A stretch of DNA of 64,000 bases, from assembly GCA_030267565.1 (NCBI GenBank), contig BRXU01000022.1, positions 1,136,001 to 1,200,000 of the forward strand. The letters are read 5' to 3'. The notes beneath the pieces were generated by a model, which saw nothing but the letters and a program-made list of their open reading frames with translations, ran no database searches and was not told the DNA's origin. Origin of the DNA: Pleodorina starrii (lineage: Eukaryota > Chlorophyta > Chlorophyceae > Chlamydomonadales > Volvocaceae). Below, one piece after another: positions 11,980 through 24,189 of this stretch. The translations under genes and the position numbers were made by a program. Position 1 is the first letter of the stretch, and each line of letters starts with the position of its first letter.

Positions 11980-12666
11980 AATAAGCGGCACCTCGCCAAC
12001 TCACCTCACTCGTGCTACACCCCCTCCCTAAAGCCTCCCTCGCCTACAAAAGGCCACGGCGGTCTCTACACCCCAAGTCCTGCCTCTCGGACGCATAGGA
12101 GCCTACCCCTCCTCCCCTCCTCTCACACCGCCCTGCCCTGATACCCTAAGTTCCCTCCCGCACCCCTGAAAGACCCGCTACCATCCCCTCCCTCAAAGGG
12201 GGAACTGCCCTGAAGCCCCTTCTTCCCCTCACTCCACGTCCCCTCCCACCCCCTCCATATCCATCCCCGCGGGCTGCTCACACCGGAAGTGGCCGTTGAC
12301 CACCGCCAGGATGGGGTGGTCAGGCCCTACCCCCTCCCATCCCCGCCTCGGCACGTCTAGCTCCGCAAACCCCCGCACATGCTGTCAGAATTCTAGCACC
12401 GTACGCACCTTTGCAACCTCGACTGGGTCTGGGGCTCCCGGAGCAGTGGGCGGGTTCCTGACTGCCCGCAGTCCCACACATGCCCTTTCCATAGCCGTGT
12501 GTGTGTGTGGACGTAGCAGCATGTCCATATATGCGGTACGAGCTGCAAGGCGATTAGTGTAGGTGGTTAGGCGACACGGCGGGGGTGACGATGAAGTGGC
12601 CTCCATCCTGGTTTCGTGGACCTCCATTCCGGCTTTTGGTGGACTGTCGTATGCGCGGCCTGATGG

Positions 12667-12715
12667 GGAGGCGGACGACATCGGGGATGGGCCATCCCCG
12701 ATGTCGTCCGCCTCC
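12667..12715. repeat. Perfect palindrome, 24-bp arms, 1-bp spacer
   Basis: The left arm 12667-12690 (ggaggcggacgacatcgggg followed by atgg) and the right arm 12692-12715 are exact reverse complements around a single G. The palindrome lies in an otherwise anonymous intergenic stretch. It would extrude as a cruciform or fold as an RNA hairpin, and could be the remnant of two inverted insertion ends. Confidence 0.9.
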
Positions 12716-14468
12716 ATCCGGGATGGCGACGGGGAAGATGACGAGGGAGAGGTTGCTGACGGCGAGGCGGCAGGACGGCAATGAGGCCAAAGAGGGAGAG
12801 AGCATAGGTGAGGGATAGGGTGAAGACGACGACGCAGGAGAAATCGGCTTCGATGAGGGGGAGCACGAGGGAGAGGATGACAACGAGCGCAAGTTGAACA
12901 GCGACAGTGACGATGAGGGGGAGCCAACGAAACGCGAGTGACGCAGGTGACAGCGGGGATCCCATTAAAGACAGCGACGACGACGACTGAGACGCACGTG
13001 CGTGTGCCAGATAAAGTCGCCAAAATGGTATATGGAAGACGTGACACACAAGACGCGAGCAGCATGCTTCGGATATGGAAATGTTGGCGACCGGGCCCAC
13101 CATTAAAACCGGCCCACAAGACTGGGCAGCCGCGGTGTGGGACGATGCAACCACAGAAGGACGGGGGATACAGCCGCGCCGTGCTGCGGTGGAATGGTGC
13201 ACCATGCAGGGGCACACTTTTGAAGGGCTTGAGCGGGACGACGTGCGGGCGTGTGGACGAGGCCGTGGTAACGAACGCAAAGGATGTAGTACTTCATCAA
13301 AGACGCTGTAGAAGTTCCGCAAGGACAATGACCCTGTGAGTCTTGGTGGGTGGGTGGGTGGGTGGGTGGTTGGGACGTATGGGGGGTAGGGAAGAACGAG
13401 GGGGGGGGGCGGGGGGCAAACAGTTGCTCCCTTCATCATAAGGGAACACGCAAGGCGGCCACCGTGACATGCCCCACCGTGCCTGCCACGCGGAGAAGGA
13501 AGAGGAGCCTATGTACGTTGCAAAGATGCGTGCCCGTTGCTGTTTGGTGAAAGGCCTCCGTCCCCGTGCGAGACACTTAAGCCTTGGGCCCCGGACGCCT
13601 GCCGGCGGGTGAGAACCGAACGAGCGAGCGAGCGGCTCTATGCGGGTGGCGCTAGGTTACGCCTGTAACTGACGCGGCTGATCTGGCACTGCACGAACGT
13701 CGACGTAACCCGAAGATGCGGTGCATGAATAATGCTCGGGTGCAAACACGTCTCATGCACAGACTCACACAACGTCATGGCCACAACACAGCCCCGCAAC
13801 CCCACTGCTATAAACCCGGGATCGCGCCAGCCCTTATTGTGTTTGGTTTTCAACTACCCACTGGACCGCGCAAACCGTTGCGGCAGTCGAACGGTCGCCA
13901 CGGTCGTTAAGTGGACTGAGTCCAACATCTTCATTTGCACTCGACATATTTCAGCGCATACCTTTAAATCACACCCGCTTCATCCAACGAGCCTTGTGAA
14001 ACTGCCATATCGGCAGTGAGAAAGGAGGAAAGCATGGCAGTTGGCAGTTGGGCCGACAAAGGCGGTGAGGACAGTGGTTTTCCGCTTCACAGCATCACTT
14101 TTACTATGATTCCACTCGTAGCACATATGCTGCGTTGCATTTCTCATATCGGCGATAACGGTGTTGTATAGAACATAACTGGAGATGCCTATGATCAGTT
14201 CTATCTTAAATGCTTTGACCGATTCATGAAGCAATAAAATGCACGTCCTAGATAAAGCCCCTGAGATGTAGCAAGCCATGGATAGGTGCGTAGCGTTCGC
14301 GTCGGCAAATTTTGGCTGCAGCTTCTTAAGTAGCCTACTTTCCCACAGGACTGGAAAGCTTTGGACTGGGAGCACCAAGAAATGGGCAATCAGGGTATGA
14401 TTAAATTGTTTTCAACTTTATCTCGGCCGTAGCAACTGAGCGTGATACAGCTTGCGCAGGTGGCCGGC

Positions 14469-17083
14469 ATGGCCTGGTGCTGCGCCTGCTTGCTCATCTT
14501 GGCGTATCACATACCACGATTAAACCGTGTTACACGAGAACTACAATTGATCTACTTCCAGCCAATGTTGCCAGTGACCTTCGCGTTGTGGCTGTGGGGC
14601 CACAACGTACAACGATTCAACGCGTTGGGAATTGAGTACGAACTATGCTTCAGCTTAAAGGACAGAAAGTACCTTCTCCCCCATGGGGAACTTTATCGGG
14701 TGCGTGGGGGCCTCGGGATGTTGCTCTGTACGGCGAGTGTGCGGCCCGAAGGCCATCAGTCATGGCGTTATCACTCTGCCCTCCCTCCGCTGTGTGCATG
14801 TACCACCCACCTACTCTCTTTCAAAATCCAAGTCCCACCAATTCCCCAGGTCAAAGCTCGCAGACCTCCCCAACGGATGTCTTCACGCTTCCCCACAGCT
14901 GCCCCTCGCACAACCTTTCCCACACCCACAACTCTTCCACCCCACGCCTGCCCTAGAACGCCACATACGCACCGCAGTTACCTTATCCCTGGAGCAGATC
15001 CGATAACAGAAGATCCGATAACGCAGTCTTGGGCTGCCCTCTCCCTCCCTGCACGTCCCAAACAATTTCCCCACCTCCCGCCACCCCCCTTGCACCGCGC
15101 CCTCCCCTTCACTCTCCAGATAGCCTCCTTCCTGACCATTCTCGGCCTCACCTGCGCCGCGGCCTTCTCCGCCCTGGCCACGGCCGGCGCCATCGGCAGC
15201 GCGGAGTTGACCGCCGTAGTGTTTTACTTCTTCACTGCAGCGCTGCTGGTGGCGCCGCTGGACCTGCTGGCGATGCCCGCGCGGATGTTCTTCGGCCAGA
15301 CGCTGCAGCGGGTGGTGCTGCCGCTGCAAGAGGTCAGCTGGGCGGACTTTTTGATGGCGGACATCATGACCTCGCTCAGCAAGAGCAGCGGAGACCTGGC
15401 CAAGACGGCGGCGGTCATGGTGACGGGTGAGTGGGTGGGTGAGAGTCTGAGAGAGTTTGTTGTAAAACCAATACCGGTACTCTGTGAGAGGATGTTTTGC
15501 ATGCGTTGGTGGTGGCGCGGCATGCGCCGGGTGCAATGGAGGCAGGGACCGGCGGCATAGGGGCGCCGGCAAGGGCAAGGGCCCGTGCGTGTGCGCGTGT
15601 GTGAATGTGCGTGGACGCCTCGTGAGCGCAGCGGTGGCTTCACCGGTGTATGCCCCCCGCACTGGCTTCTACCCCGTATTGGTACCAGGTATCCCGGCCC
15701 CAGGGGACTCTGGCAGCTGCATGTGGAAACTGGCCGGCAGCTCGTGAGGGAGGGGGGCCTTTGAGCGCCGTGGCCGACTAGGTCCGCATGCCATTCGGCG
15801 TGAGACTTCGGTGCACCAATGGACGGCGCGCAAACCATCCCCAGCGGCGACCATGTACATCTAGGGGGACGACCGTCAACATACCAGCGCAAACACGAAC
15901 GAGGGCTGGCCGCCAGCCACGGGGTTGACTGGCATCTCCCCCCCTCAATTTCCGCCGCGGTATCTTGTTTCTTTTCTGACCCCTCAACCTCCCACCCCCC
16001 GACACACACGGCGTCTCGGCCCCCCTCCCCGTGCCCCCTCCTTTCTTTGCCCTCTTACCTCTCCGCACCCTCCCCGGCGGTCCTCCGCCTATCCCCAGGG
16101 CCCGCGCTGCATTCGCTGGCGTTGACGGGGGCCTTGGGCGGCAGCGGGCAGCCGCTGGTCAACCCGCTGTCGCCGCCCGTGCTGCTGGCAATCTGCCTGC
16201 CATACATGATTCGCTTCGTGCAGTGCGTCATCGTGCACCGCACCACGGGCAACCGCTCGCAGCTGCTCAACGCCGCCAAGTACGGCACCGCCTTCCCGGC
16301 GCTGGTGCTGACGGCCATCCAGCGCGAGTACCACGTGCGCGGCGAGCGGTACGGGCTGTACGGCTGGTGGATCGCCGCCCTGCTGGTCAACTCGATCTAC
16401 TCGTTCTATTGGGACCTGGAGATGGATTGGGACATGCCCTGGCTCGTACAGCCGGGTAGGTGCGGGGAGGCGGACGGGCGGGGGGAGGAGGGGGAGGAGG
16501 ACGAGGAGGGGAAGCAGGCAGGGAAGCCGCATCGGCGCGATGGGTTGCTGCTGGCGTGACGGAGACAAGGCCGGGGTGCCTGACGGGGACGGGGCAACAT
16601 GCCGTGCGGCGCTTGTCTTCCCTTTCTGGGTGGGAGACGCGACCTTTTTCAATGCCCAACCCGGGTGGCAAGCTAGCGGACGCCATGCTGGATACAGTAC
16701 CCTCCCCGCCATTCGTGGCCCCTTTCCAAATTGGGGGCCCCTCGACGCATGCGCTCGCCCTCCTCCCACCGCGCATGCTCGCAGGCGGCACACACGTGCT
16801 GCGGGTGCTGCGGCTGCCAGGTCTGCGGCCTGACGCGCTGTACAGCCGCGGCTGGTACGTGTGGGCGGTCGTCTCCAATCTGGCGCTGCGGCTCAGCTGG
16901 ATCCATCGCCTGGTGGGGGATCTGGAGCGATACAACACGGTGGCGCTGGTCATGGCGCTGGTGGAGGTGTTCCGGCGCTACCAGTGGACGTACATCCGCG
17001 TGGAGACGGAGCTGCGAAAGATCCGGTCGAGGGCCACGCACGAACACACCATCGAGGGCGCCAAGGAGCATGCTGGTTCGTAA
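14469..17083 (+). CDS. ERD1: EXS-domain membrane protein, ERD1-like (no SPX)
   Basis: This is a member of the XPR1/SYG1/ERD1 family. Modelled exons are 14469-14699, 15120-15426, 16099-16455 and 16785-17083, giving 397 residues with all phases joining. The EXS core is clear: an N-terminal hydrophobic segment then PMLPVTFALWLWGHN; a central pair of helices followed by QEVSWADFLMADIMTSLSK (the family's FADFxxADxxTSLxK block); YMIRFVQCV with NAAKYGTA; and YSFYWDLEMDWDMPWL, then LEVFRRYQWTYIRVETE near the C-terminus. The SPX domain of XPR1/PHO1 is absent. The size matches yeast Erd1, a Golgi EXS protein linked to phosphate recycling and glycosyltransferase retention; that role here is inference. 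The start is uncertain: frame stays open to 14442 with a cag acceptor at 14457-14459, so a short upstream exon is possible. Confidence 0.88.
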
Positions 17084-18383
17084 TGGGGGCAGTACGAACA
17101 GGAGGGGCTGAGGCATTTTTGTAGGTTTGATGCCTGGGAAACGCGTGAGCGGGCGGAAAGGGGGAGGTGCGCTTGCTGCACATGTGCTGGTGCGCGGGCT
17201 GGCGGGTTTTGTGGGTGAAAGCATAATCATGGATGGAAGGGCTGGCGCGCATGGCGGATGATGCCTATTTGATGCCTACTGACTTCGACCTAGGTACTTC
17301 GACCGGGACATCGGCGTGACTCCGACAGTGTTTTGCGGGATGCTTTGCGATGCAGTTTGAATTGGGCGCACGTGCGAAGTGATCACTCATTTGAAGGCTT
17401 GTTTGGGGGCAGTGCCGGGGCGACGCTTTTATGCACTCAGTGTAGCCTGTGGGGGTTGACCCTCGACAGTTGATTCGCCTGCGTTTGACCGTGTCGACCG
17501 CACGGCTGCATATGCCATCATGGGGCTGGCGGGTACCTTGTACGACGGCACACCGAAAACGAATTGTAGCTTCTCTCCGTCATCGTGCGCGCGTTCATCC
17601 CCCACCACGCCGCGCTGGCAGCCGCCGCCACCTTCAAACCGCGCAGGTTGAAGACGCGCTTCAGGTCGTCGTCGCAGCCAGGCAGCGGCCTCAAGAGGCA
17701 GCCTATGTTGGCGCAGTACTTGAGAATTAAGCAAGCTGCTAGCAGCTGGATTGACATTAGTACAGCTCGATGGATTCGTCAGGATGTTTTGGTCATCGAC
17801 CGCCCGCACCTCAAGCGACTATCGACATCGGCGCAAAGCCCGTTGTGGAGTGCCACAGCAACCCACGGGTCTTACTTTCACATCACCATGGCGTGCAATG
17901 ACGCGTAATGCTGCTGAGGGCTTCTGCGGATGCCGGTCTCGCGGGTGTGGAGTTTGCACGGTGTCGCCGGAATCCTTACACATCGGCACCTTTGGTGTTT
18001 ACCCGTTTCCACCCTTTTTCATACTCAAACCTTGTTACATGAACAATCGCTAGTAACGGTAGCCAGTATCGTTCCGTTCGGCAGAGCCAGCACCGGGTGC
18101 TCAACCAATCTGATAAGGTTAGCATGTAGCTCATACGGCAGACCCACTTCCAACCCCGGATGTCCGCATGCTGTCGTCCATGAGATTGTCAACGTGTATA
18201 CATGGACAGAATTGCGCAGAAAAATGTTATTGTATGAGTAAGATAGCCGTCGGACGGAATGGACAAGTCCTCCACCGTCGTGACCGGTTGTTCTGGGGCC
18301 TACCATAGCACGTATCACCTTTCACAAAAACTGCATCAGCGTTTAACGCAATGCAGCTCTAACGCATCCCAAGCCCGGTTCCA
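17084..18383. other. Convergent intergenic region / 3' UTRs
   Basis: These 1.3 kb separate the stop codons of two convergent genes (EXS on plus, SR protein on minus). No coding pattern, repeat or RNA gene was seen. It should hold both 3' UTRs. Minus-strand TGTAA signals occur at 18035-18039 and 17966-17970; no plus-strand TGTAA was found for the EXS gene. Confidence 0.5.
18035..18039 (-). other. Candidate poly(A) signal of the SR gene
   Basis: TGTAA on the minus strand (ttaca on plus) lies about 345 nt past the SR protein stop. A second copy lies at 17966-17970. Either could serve. Confidence 0.45.
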
Positions 18384-20883
18384 CTACTCGCGGCGGTCCT
18401 CGTCCCGCGCCGGGCTGCGGCTCCGGCTGCGACTGCGGCTCCTGCCGCCGCTTCGGGCGGGCGACGCCGACCGGCTTCGCGACCTGCGCAGTGAGGACGG
18501 GGGGCACCAAGTTTAAAGACATGACACATGAAACTACATCTCATGACATGTCGACTTTGACTTCATTATCACGCCAGTAGTCAACCGCCGCCCCACCTGC
18601 TCCGGCTCTTGCTGCGGACGGGCGAGCGCGACCGGCTCCGGCTCTTGCCCCCCCGGCTGCGGGAGCGCGACCGGCTCTTGCTGCGGCTGCGGGAGCGCGA
18701 CCGGCTGCGGCTCTTGCTCTTGCTGCGCGACCGGCTGCGGCTCTTGCTCCGGCTCTTGCTCCGGCTGCTGCGCCGCCTGCTGCCGCCGCCACCACCACCA
18801 CCACCACCGCCGCCGCCGCCGTTGCCGTCGCGGTCCTCACGGACGCGGATCTTAGCACTGGGGGTCACACAAGCAAAGGAGACGGAACGTGTGTGGTTGG
18901 CTTGCACTCTGCGCTTCACGACGCAGTCCGAACGCGTCCACAATGCCATCCTACCACAAAACGCCAATCGTCACAACACGCAGCCCGTCCTTGACCAGAA
19001 GGCACTCCTCAGGCAACATTATACGCGATCAGGGCGTGTTGCGTGCGCGCGCGTTTGGAAACACAACCACAGCAGGCCGGCCACCGGTTGGTTGAGCAAA
19101 CTCCACTCACGTATCGTACGGGTTGCGGAAGTCGCTGTTGTCCAGCTTGCGCAGCGCCGTCTCCATGTCGTCCCGGCTCGCGTAGTCGATGAGGCCCAGC
19201 ATCCCGCGGCCGTCCCGCATGACCTGGGGCAGAGAAAACAAGGGTAGGAGATCCCCATGAGCACGGGAGATGCAAGCTCCAGATCACAGGCCACGACGCA
19301 CAAAACTGCTTGCTGACACAGTTGCCGAGACCCCTGGCTTTGCTGTCTCCAACGGGCTTTCCCGCCACGCAGCGCACTAGTCGCGAAATTTGATGCAAAT
19401 AATGACCTTCACATCAGCCAATCAGCCCGGAAGATGGCGCAACGAAGCTTGGTGGGAATTTCCGGCTCGAGAACCACAGAACCCCAGCTTCATCCTAGCT
19501 GGGGCCGGTTGGCCGGACCGGGTGGCTGGCACTAGGGCTTATGGTCTCACCTGCGAGAACGTCACCTCGCCGGCGCGCCGCATGTGGTCCTTCAGGTCCT
19601 GCCACGAGCAGCTGACGGGCAGTCCCGTCACGATCACCCGGAAGTCGGTGCGCCGGCTGGGGCCGTACGGGTTCGGGCCCAGGCTGCGCGAGCTGCCGCT
19701 GACACCCCCGCCACCGCCACCGTAGCCGCCGCCACCGCCGCCGCCACCACCGCCATAACCGCCACCCCCGTAGCCACCGCCTCCATAGGCACCACCGCCG
19801 CCACCGTAGCCGCCGCCACCGCCGCCGCCACCACCACCACCACCGCCGCCGCCAAAGCCGCCCCGGCGGCCATGGGAAACTTCCACCTACATGTGGGATG
19901 TGGTAAGACACCATATTGCCGAAGTAAGACACCATGGTTGCCGCCTCCTCACCGTGGCGCACACTCCAATACCCAGAGAGCACGATACACTCGTCCGTCT
20001 TTTTTATAACACAAGGACGAGCATGGCTGCAAGCCGAATACGAAAATGACGATGCTGCACAATGCACATAAAGAGGATGTCCTCCCGCGTCCGCCATCGT
20101 GTAGCTGCTCAATTAAGCCCCCGACCCAACAGCAACTGCTGCTGGCCTTCGTTTCATGTTCCCTCAACGCCGGGTACCTACCCTCAGGCGCTGGCCCTGA
20201 AACTCGATTCCGTCCCGGCCGCGGACCGCGTCGTATGCGTCACGTTGGTCCTCGAACTGCAATGCACAGCGCCATGAGGTTCGTCGTAAGCGAAGGTCCC
20301 TTGCAAGCAGGCTAATCTCGGTATTTTGCAAGGAACGGACCTCCCCAAGACACCCGATGCAGGTGGTGGAGAATTGACTCGACACCCGCGCGAACGAAGC
20401 AGCACACTCTCCTCATCACGCTTGCATAGCAGAAGGCTTTCCCGACCCCCCGTACTCCCCTAATGAGAAGCTACACCATGACAACACAGTCCCGTCGCCG
20501 GTCCAAGCTTACCTCGACGAACGCAAACGCCGGCGGACGAGGTCCAATCTGCAGGCAGAGCAAGGACAGGATCGCACCGTGACTTCATTAATCGTCGGAG
20601 TGCATCAAGACAACACAAGCATACTCGAGACAACAAACAAGGTTCACACAGGGATAATGAAAGGGATGTGCGCTGGGACAGCGGGGCGTCGTTCACCACA
20701 CGCGAGCAGGTACCAAAACCCAGCTGCATTGCTCGGGTCGCCGCGTCGGCGTTCCCCGTCCCCTTCCTCGCTCACCTTGAGGTCCACGCTCCGTATGCGT
20801 CCGTACTTGAAGAACAGGTCCTCTACCTCCCGCTCCCGGACATCCATCGGCAGGTTGCCGACAAAAACTCGCGTGTCACCCAT
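18384..20883 (-). CDS. SRSF1: SR splicing factor, SRSF1/SR34 type
   Basis: This encodes a nuclear pre-mRNA splicing factor. Minus-strand exons in transcript order are 20776-20883, 20513-20548, 20182-20256, 19551-19886, 19111-19223, 18597-18857 and 18384-18483. They join in frame to 342 residues. The N-terminus [20 protein letters not shown] is the SRSF1/SR34 RRM1 with RNP2 VFVGNL (6-11) and RNP1 around AFAFVEFE (43-50). A very long Gly-rich linker, interrupted by Tyr, spans about 82-134. RRM2 carries the subfamily signature SWQDLKD at 167-173, the RNA-binding pseudo-RRM motif. The C-terminal third is an RS domain of Arg-Ser and Lys-Ser dipeptides with a poly-Gly run, ending in a second short RS block. 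Exon 2 is only 36 nt. The stop is tag, complement of 18384-18386. Confidence 0.93.
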
Positions 20884-23800
20884 GGTGCTGCACGCTGCAC
20901 CACCAGGCGCCGGGCGGGGACCCGCTTGTCGACCTTGTTACCTGCCCGGGCGGGACCCTACGCGGCCTGTGCAAAGGAAGAGCATAGGAGAGAAATCCAC
21001 GTCCGCGGGCGACGGCGTTTACGTCAGCCGAGTCCACGGTGCAGCTGTCGGTTGCCGCGTGTCAGTGCTTGGCGAGGGCCGCAGGCAATCCGGCGCCCTC
21101 CCTCCACATGAAGTCCGCCCAGGACCTCGTCCTTGCGGCCCAGTGCTCCCAGTCCGACTCCTTTTTGCAGCTTTACGGCCATGCAACCGCCGCGTCGCCG
21201 TCCAGGCGCTGATTCGAGAAACACATCGATCCGCCATACGTGCCCCTCCTGGCCGCGGCTTCGCCGCCGCGTTTGGGGCATGCAAGCGCCTGGACGTCCT
21301 CCGGGCTGTGGGTCCGGTCAAGTCCAAGCGCCACAAGGGGTTGTTCGCCACTGGGCGCGCCGCGATCCCGTCCCGTCCCCTCCCGTCCAAGGTCCTCTCC
21401 AATTGCACAGCTAAGGCAACGGGAGAGGAGGGCCTCTTGTCAGAATGGCCCAACGTAAGAGACACTTTTGACGTCTTCATATGCTCTCCCGTGAGAAGTC
21501 AACTTCCGCGCGCGCAAAGCGCCCTTATTAGCGTGCAGCTCCGCACAGCCTACAATACACCAGTTTCTGTAGCAACATATTTTGTCAGAAAACAGACACC
21601 AAGCTCACCACAAAAGGTTGTTGCTCCCAAGAAGGCGGCGGCGCTCCTCAAAGAGAGTGTGACCTGGCAAGTTCCTTGGTATTAATGTTGAACGTTTCAT
21701 AAAGGTGCGCTAGGGTGTTTAGATTTTCGGCTCAAACTGCGTTTTCTTTTTGTCCGTCGTACAAAGTACATACGGGTGTGACACCGCTCCGTCTGTCGGT
21801 GGGCATTTTTATGTTGAAGAGTGTAGGGATCAGCTTCATACGGCGCATGCCAAAGCGGCGGAGCGGCAATTATTCAGAGCATCATATGCCCAAGCACCGC
21901 CCGCTTATCGCTCTGCACCCCTACTGCTGCGAACCCCCCCTCCCGCTCACCAATTGCACTTCCCTTTCCATCTATGGGTTTCAGGCGCTCAAGGGACGAG
22001 GGAAGGTGGGGAGCCTAAGTGCATGTATGCGAAATAACGAAAGCAAACCCAGGGGACAACCCAGCTGGCCCAGGCCGGCCGATTCATGCAGATATTACGC
22101 TGCGGCCTATCACGCCCTCCGTCTCAATGCTTCCGCTGTCTTCGCGCATCGCCCTCCAGCACCCACGCCTCTACACCCCTGCCACCGAATCGTTGCCAGG
22201 CTAAGCTCCATCCGCTCCATCGTACCTTGTCTGCCGCCGAAGGGCCTCGGCAGCCAACTTCGCATGTGTTGGCCCCCACGGGAGTATCTCTGTTCCGGAT
22301 CAAGTCCCTTTGGCGGTCGCTTGGGCCCGCTAGCTTTCCGACACTGCAGCGGCAGGACACACGGTATCCACCGGCGATCCTTTGGGTTCCACTGTATAAC
22401 GGTTCATTGAGGGGAGGAGGGTTCCACGAGGCCGTGCGGCCCCAAGCGACCGAACTGGGGATTCAGTCCGGCGGCCGGACACACGGATGAACTGAACAGG
22501 GGACGCCGCCCCGGTGAAACCACGGGGATATGCCCAGTGCTCGGCCCCGATTTTCGGCCGCATGGATTTGGGCACCTGCAGCTGCCTTCGCCCTGTCTCT
22601 CTCTCTCTCCGGTCCAGTCGATGGCGACTGCAGCACGTCAGCGGCAACAGCGCCCGTGCGCAGCGGCTGCCCGACCATTATCCTGTCATGCAGCGGCTGC
22701 CCGGGGCTCTGCGACCGCGCTGCCCCCCCTGCTGCCAGGTGGTAGCGCTGCTTGGCGCCTTGCGAATCGGTCACCTCCACTTCAGCAGCCCCGGTTCAGG
22801 ATGGCCTGACGTTCGGGTTTTCAGGATCTTGTCCTCCGGAGCCCTGCGCGCCCCGCCCCTCAGTCCAGAGGGGCGCTGACCGCGTGCTTAGGGCCCTGTC
22901 GTGCTTTCCTCCCCAGCCCCTGGGGCCGTCAGCACGGGACTGCATGGTGCATGCGCACCCTGCACTGCCCCTGCCCCCCCCCGGTTGCTTCGGCGCGTGT
23001 CCTCAGTTTGCTGCCCACTCGAACCTGTCAGCGGGTCGTCCCGCTCGCTCCGCAGCGCCCAGCAGGCACTGGCACGTGAAGGCCTGTTTTGAGGCAACCA
23101 GCGCGCCGCGCCTTTGGTCGCAGCTTTCTTGATGAACAAGCTGCACCTCCGGTCAGCCCCTCCGATGCGCTCCGGGCACCGGTCCGCGGGTCACTAGCCG
23201 CGTTGCCGTGGGTGCCGTCATCACGCGTGTCGGGCCGGGCCGTGCATGCCCGCGTTCCCGCGGCAGGCGCCCGCCCCTCCGTCAGCCGCCACGAACCCCG
23301 GCGCGGCAGCGCCCCCCCCCCGTGGCAGTCGGGTGCGCGGGAGGAGCGCGCGCAGGGTGCAGGGTGCGGGGTGCTGCCCCATCGCCACGCAACGCAACGG
23401 TCGGCATTTCTGCCGGTTCTCGGCTTTGTGCCGGTTCTCGGTTAAGAACCTTGCCGGCGAGCATTGACGCGAGCGAGTGAGTGAGCGAGTGAGTGGAGAT
23501 GGAACGAATGGATGCCCTCTTCCCAGCGGCAGCCGCAGTGCTCCCCCGCGTCACGATACGATACGAGGAGCCCCTCGACGGGCCTTCCTCTATAATCCAC
23601 GCTCCTCGGCCCTCCCTCCCTCCCTCCCTTCCTCCCTCCCCTCACATTCCCCCCTTCAGATCCAATGATACGGTCAATCTCAGACTGCATCACTAACGGA
23701 CGAACCAAGAGAAAGGTCCACGCCTAAAAACGGGCATCGCCGCTCCCAACCGCGGCATGCTTCAGCTGGCGCGCGCCGTCGGCCCCCCCCCCTGCCGCCC

Positions 23801-24189
23801 GCTGCGACAGGTGCCCACGTGTGGAGCCTAACGCGCCAGGAAACAGGACGTGGGGCCCGGCAGCGCAGCACAATGGGGCCCGTGCAGACGGGGGGTTATC
23901 CGGGGGGCTGGACAAGCGGCCCTACCTCCCTCCCTCCCTTCCCGCCTCCGCCCTGCCGCCCTCTCGCCTTGCTCGCACTCCGCAAGCTAAACCCCAGACC
24001 CCCACCCATGCGCAGCCGCAGCCGCTGCGCACTTGACAGTTCCTCACCGCTATGAGGCTCACACGCCCCCGCGACACACCACCCCGTCGTCTCAGCTCCT
24101 CCGTCTCTCCTCCTCTCTTTTCGCGCCCTCACAACACAAAATGTCACGGCAGCCACGCGCTCGCGTCAGGATAGATGCTGGAGTCACGC
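20884..24189. other. Intergenic region between two minus-strand genes
   Basis: The region should contain the promoter and 5' UTR of the SR gene (right after 20883) and the 3' UTR of the Hrd3-like gene (before 24190). I see no convincing coding exons. ORFs up to 368 codons occur on both strands, as expected at this GC content, but none shows a domain or a consistent splice pattern. Small features are a short duplicated gcagcggctgcccg near 22660-22705 and a (gagt)n-like run at 23470-23495. No minus-strand TGTAA was found for the Hrd3-like gene. Confidence 0.45.

Larger units (their letters stand above)
9432..14468. other. Intergenic region without a convincing gene
   Basis: I find no ORF set with recognisable domains or consistent splice structure in these 5 kb. 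Contents: a pyrimidine run plus (CA)n at 10088-10114; a direct repeat of gaggttagggggtacc at about 10992-11007 and 11018-11033; the foldback element at 11436-11979; C-rich sequence at 12000-12260; an acidic-looking but interrupted plus-strand stretch with the palindrome near 12560-12950; (GGGT)n at 13346-13370; and a lower-GC stretch at 13900-14440 that probably holds the upstream region of the EXS gene. Degenerate transposon remnants are possible but could not be identified. Confidence 0.55.

Noticed and set aside
12385..13439. Minus-strand ORFs of 276 and 290 codons and an acidic plus-strand stretch with the palindrome
   Set aside because: Overlapping frames on both strands, no recognisable domain, frame interruptions on plus; no consistent gene model could be built.
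13980..14378. 132-codon minus-strand ORF upstream of the EXS gene
   Set aside because: No homology recognised; it lies in the likely promoter and 5' UTR of the EXS gene on the other strand.
20579..21685. 368-codon plus-strand ORF overlapping the start of the SR gene
   Set aside because: Its first part is antisense to the well-supported SR exon at 20776-20883, and no domain is visible in the remainder.
22530..22745. Small Cys-containing plus-strand ORF with a hydrophobic start, like a secreted peptide
   Set aside because: Composition is driven by local GC-rich repeats; no promoter, splice sites or conservation evidence.
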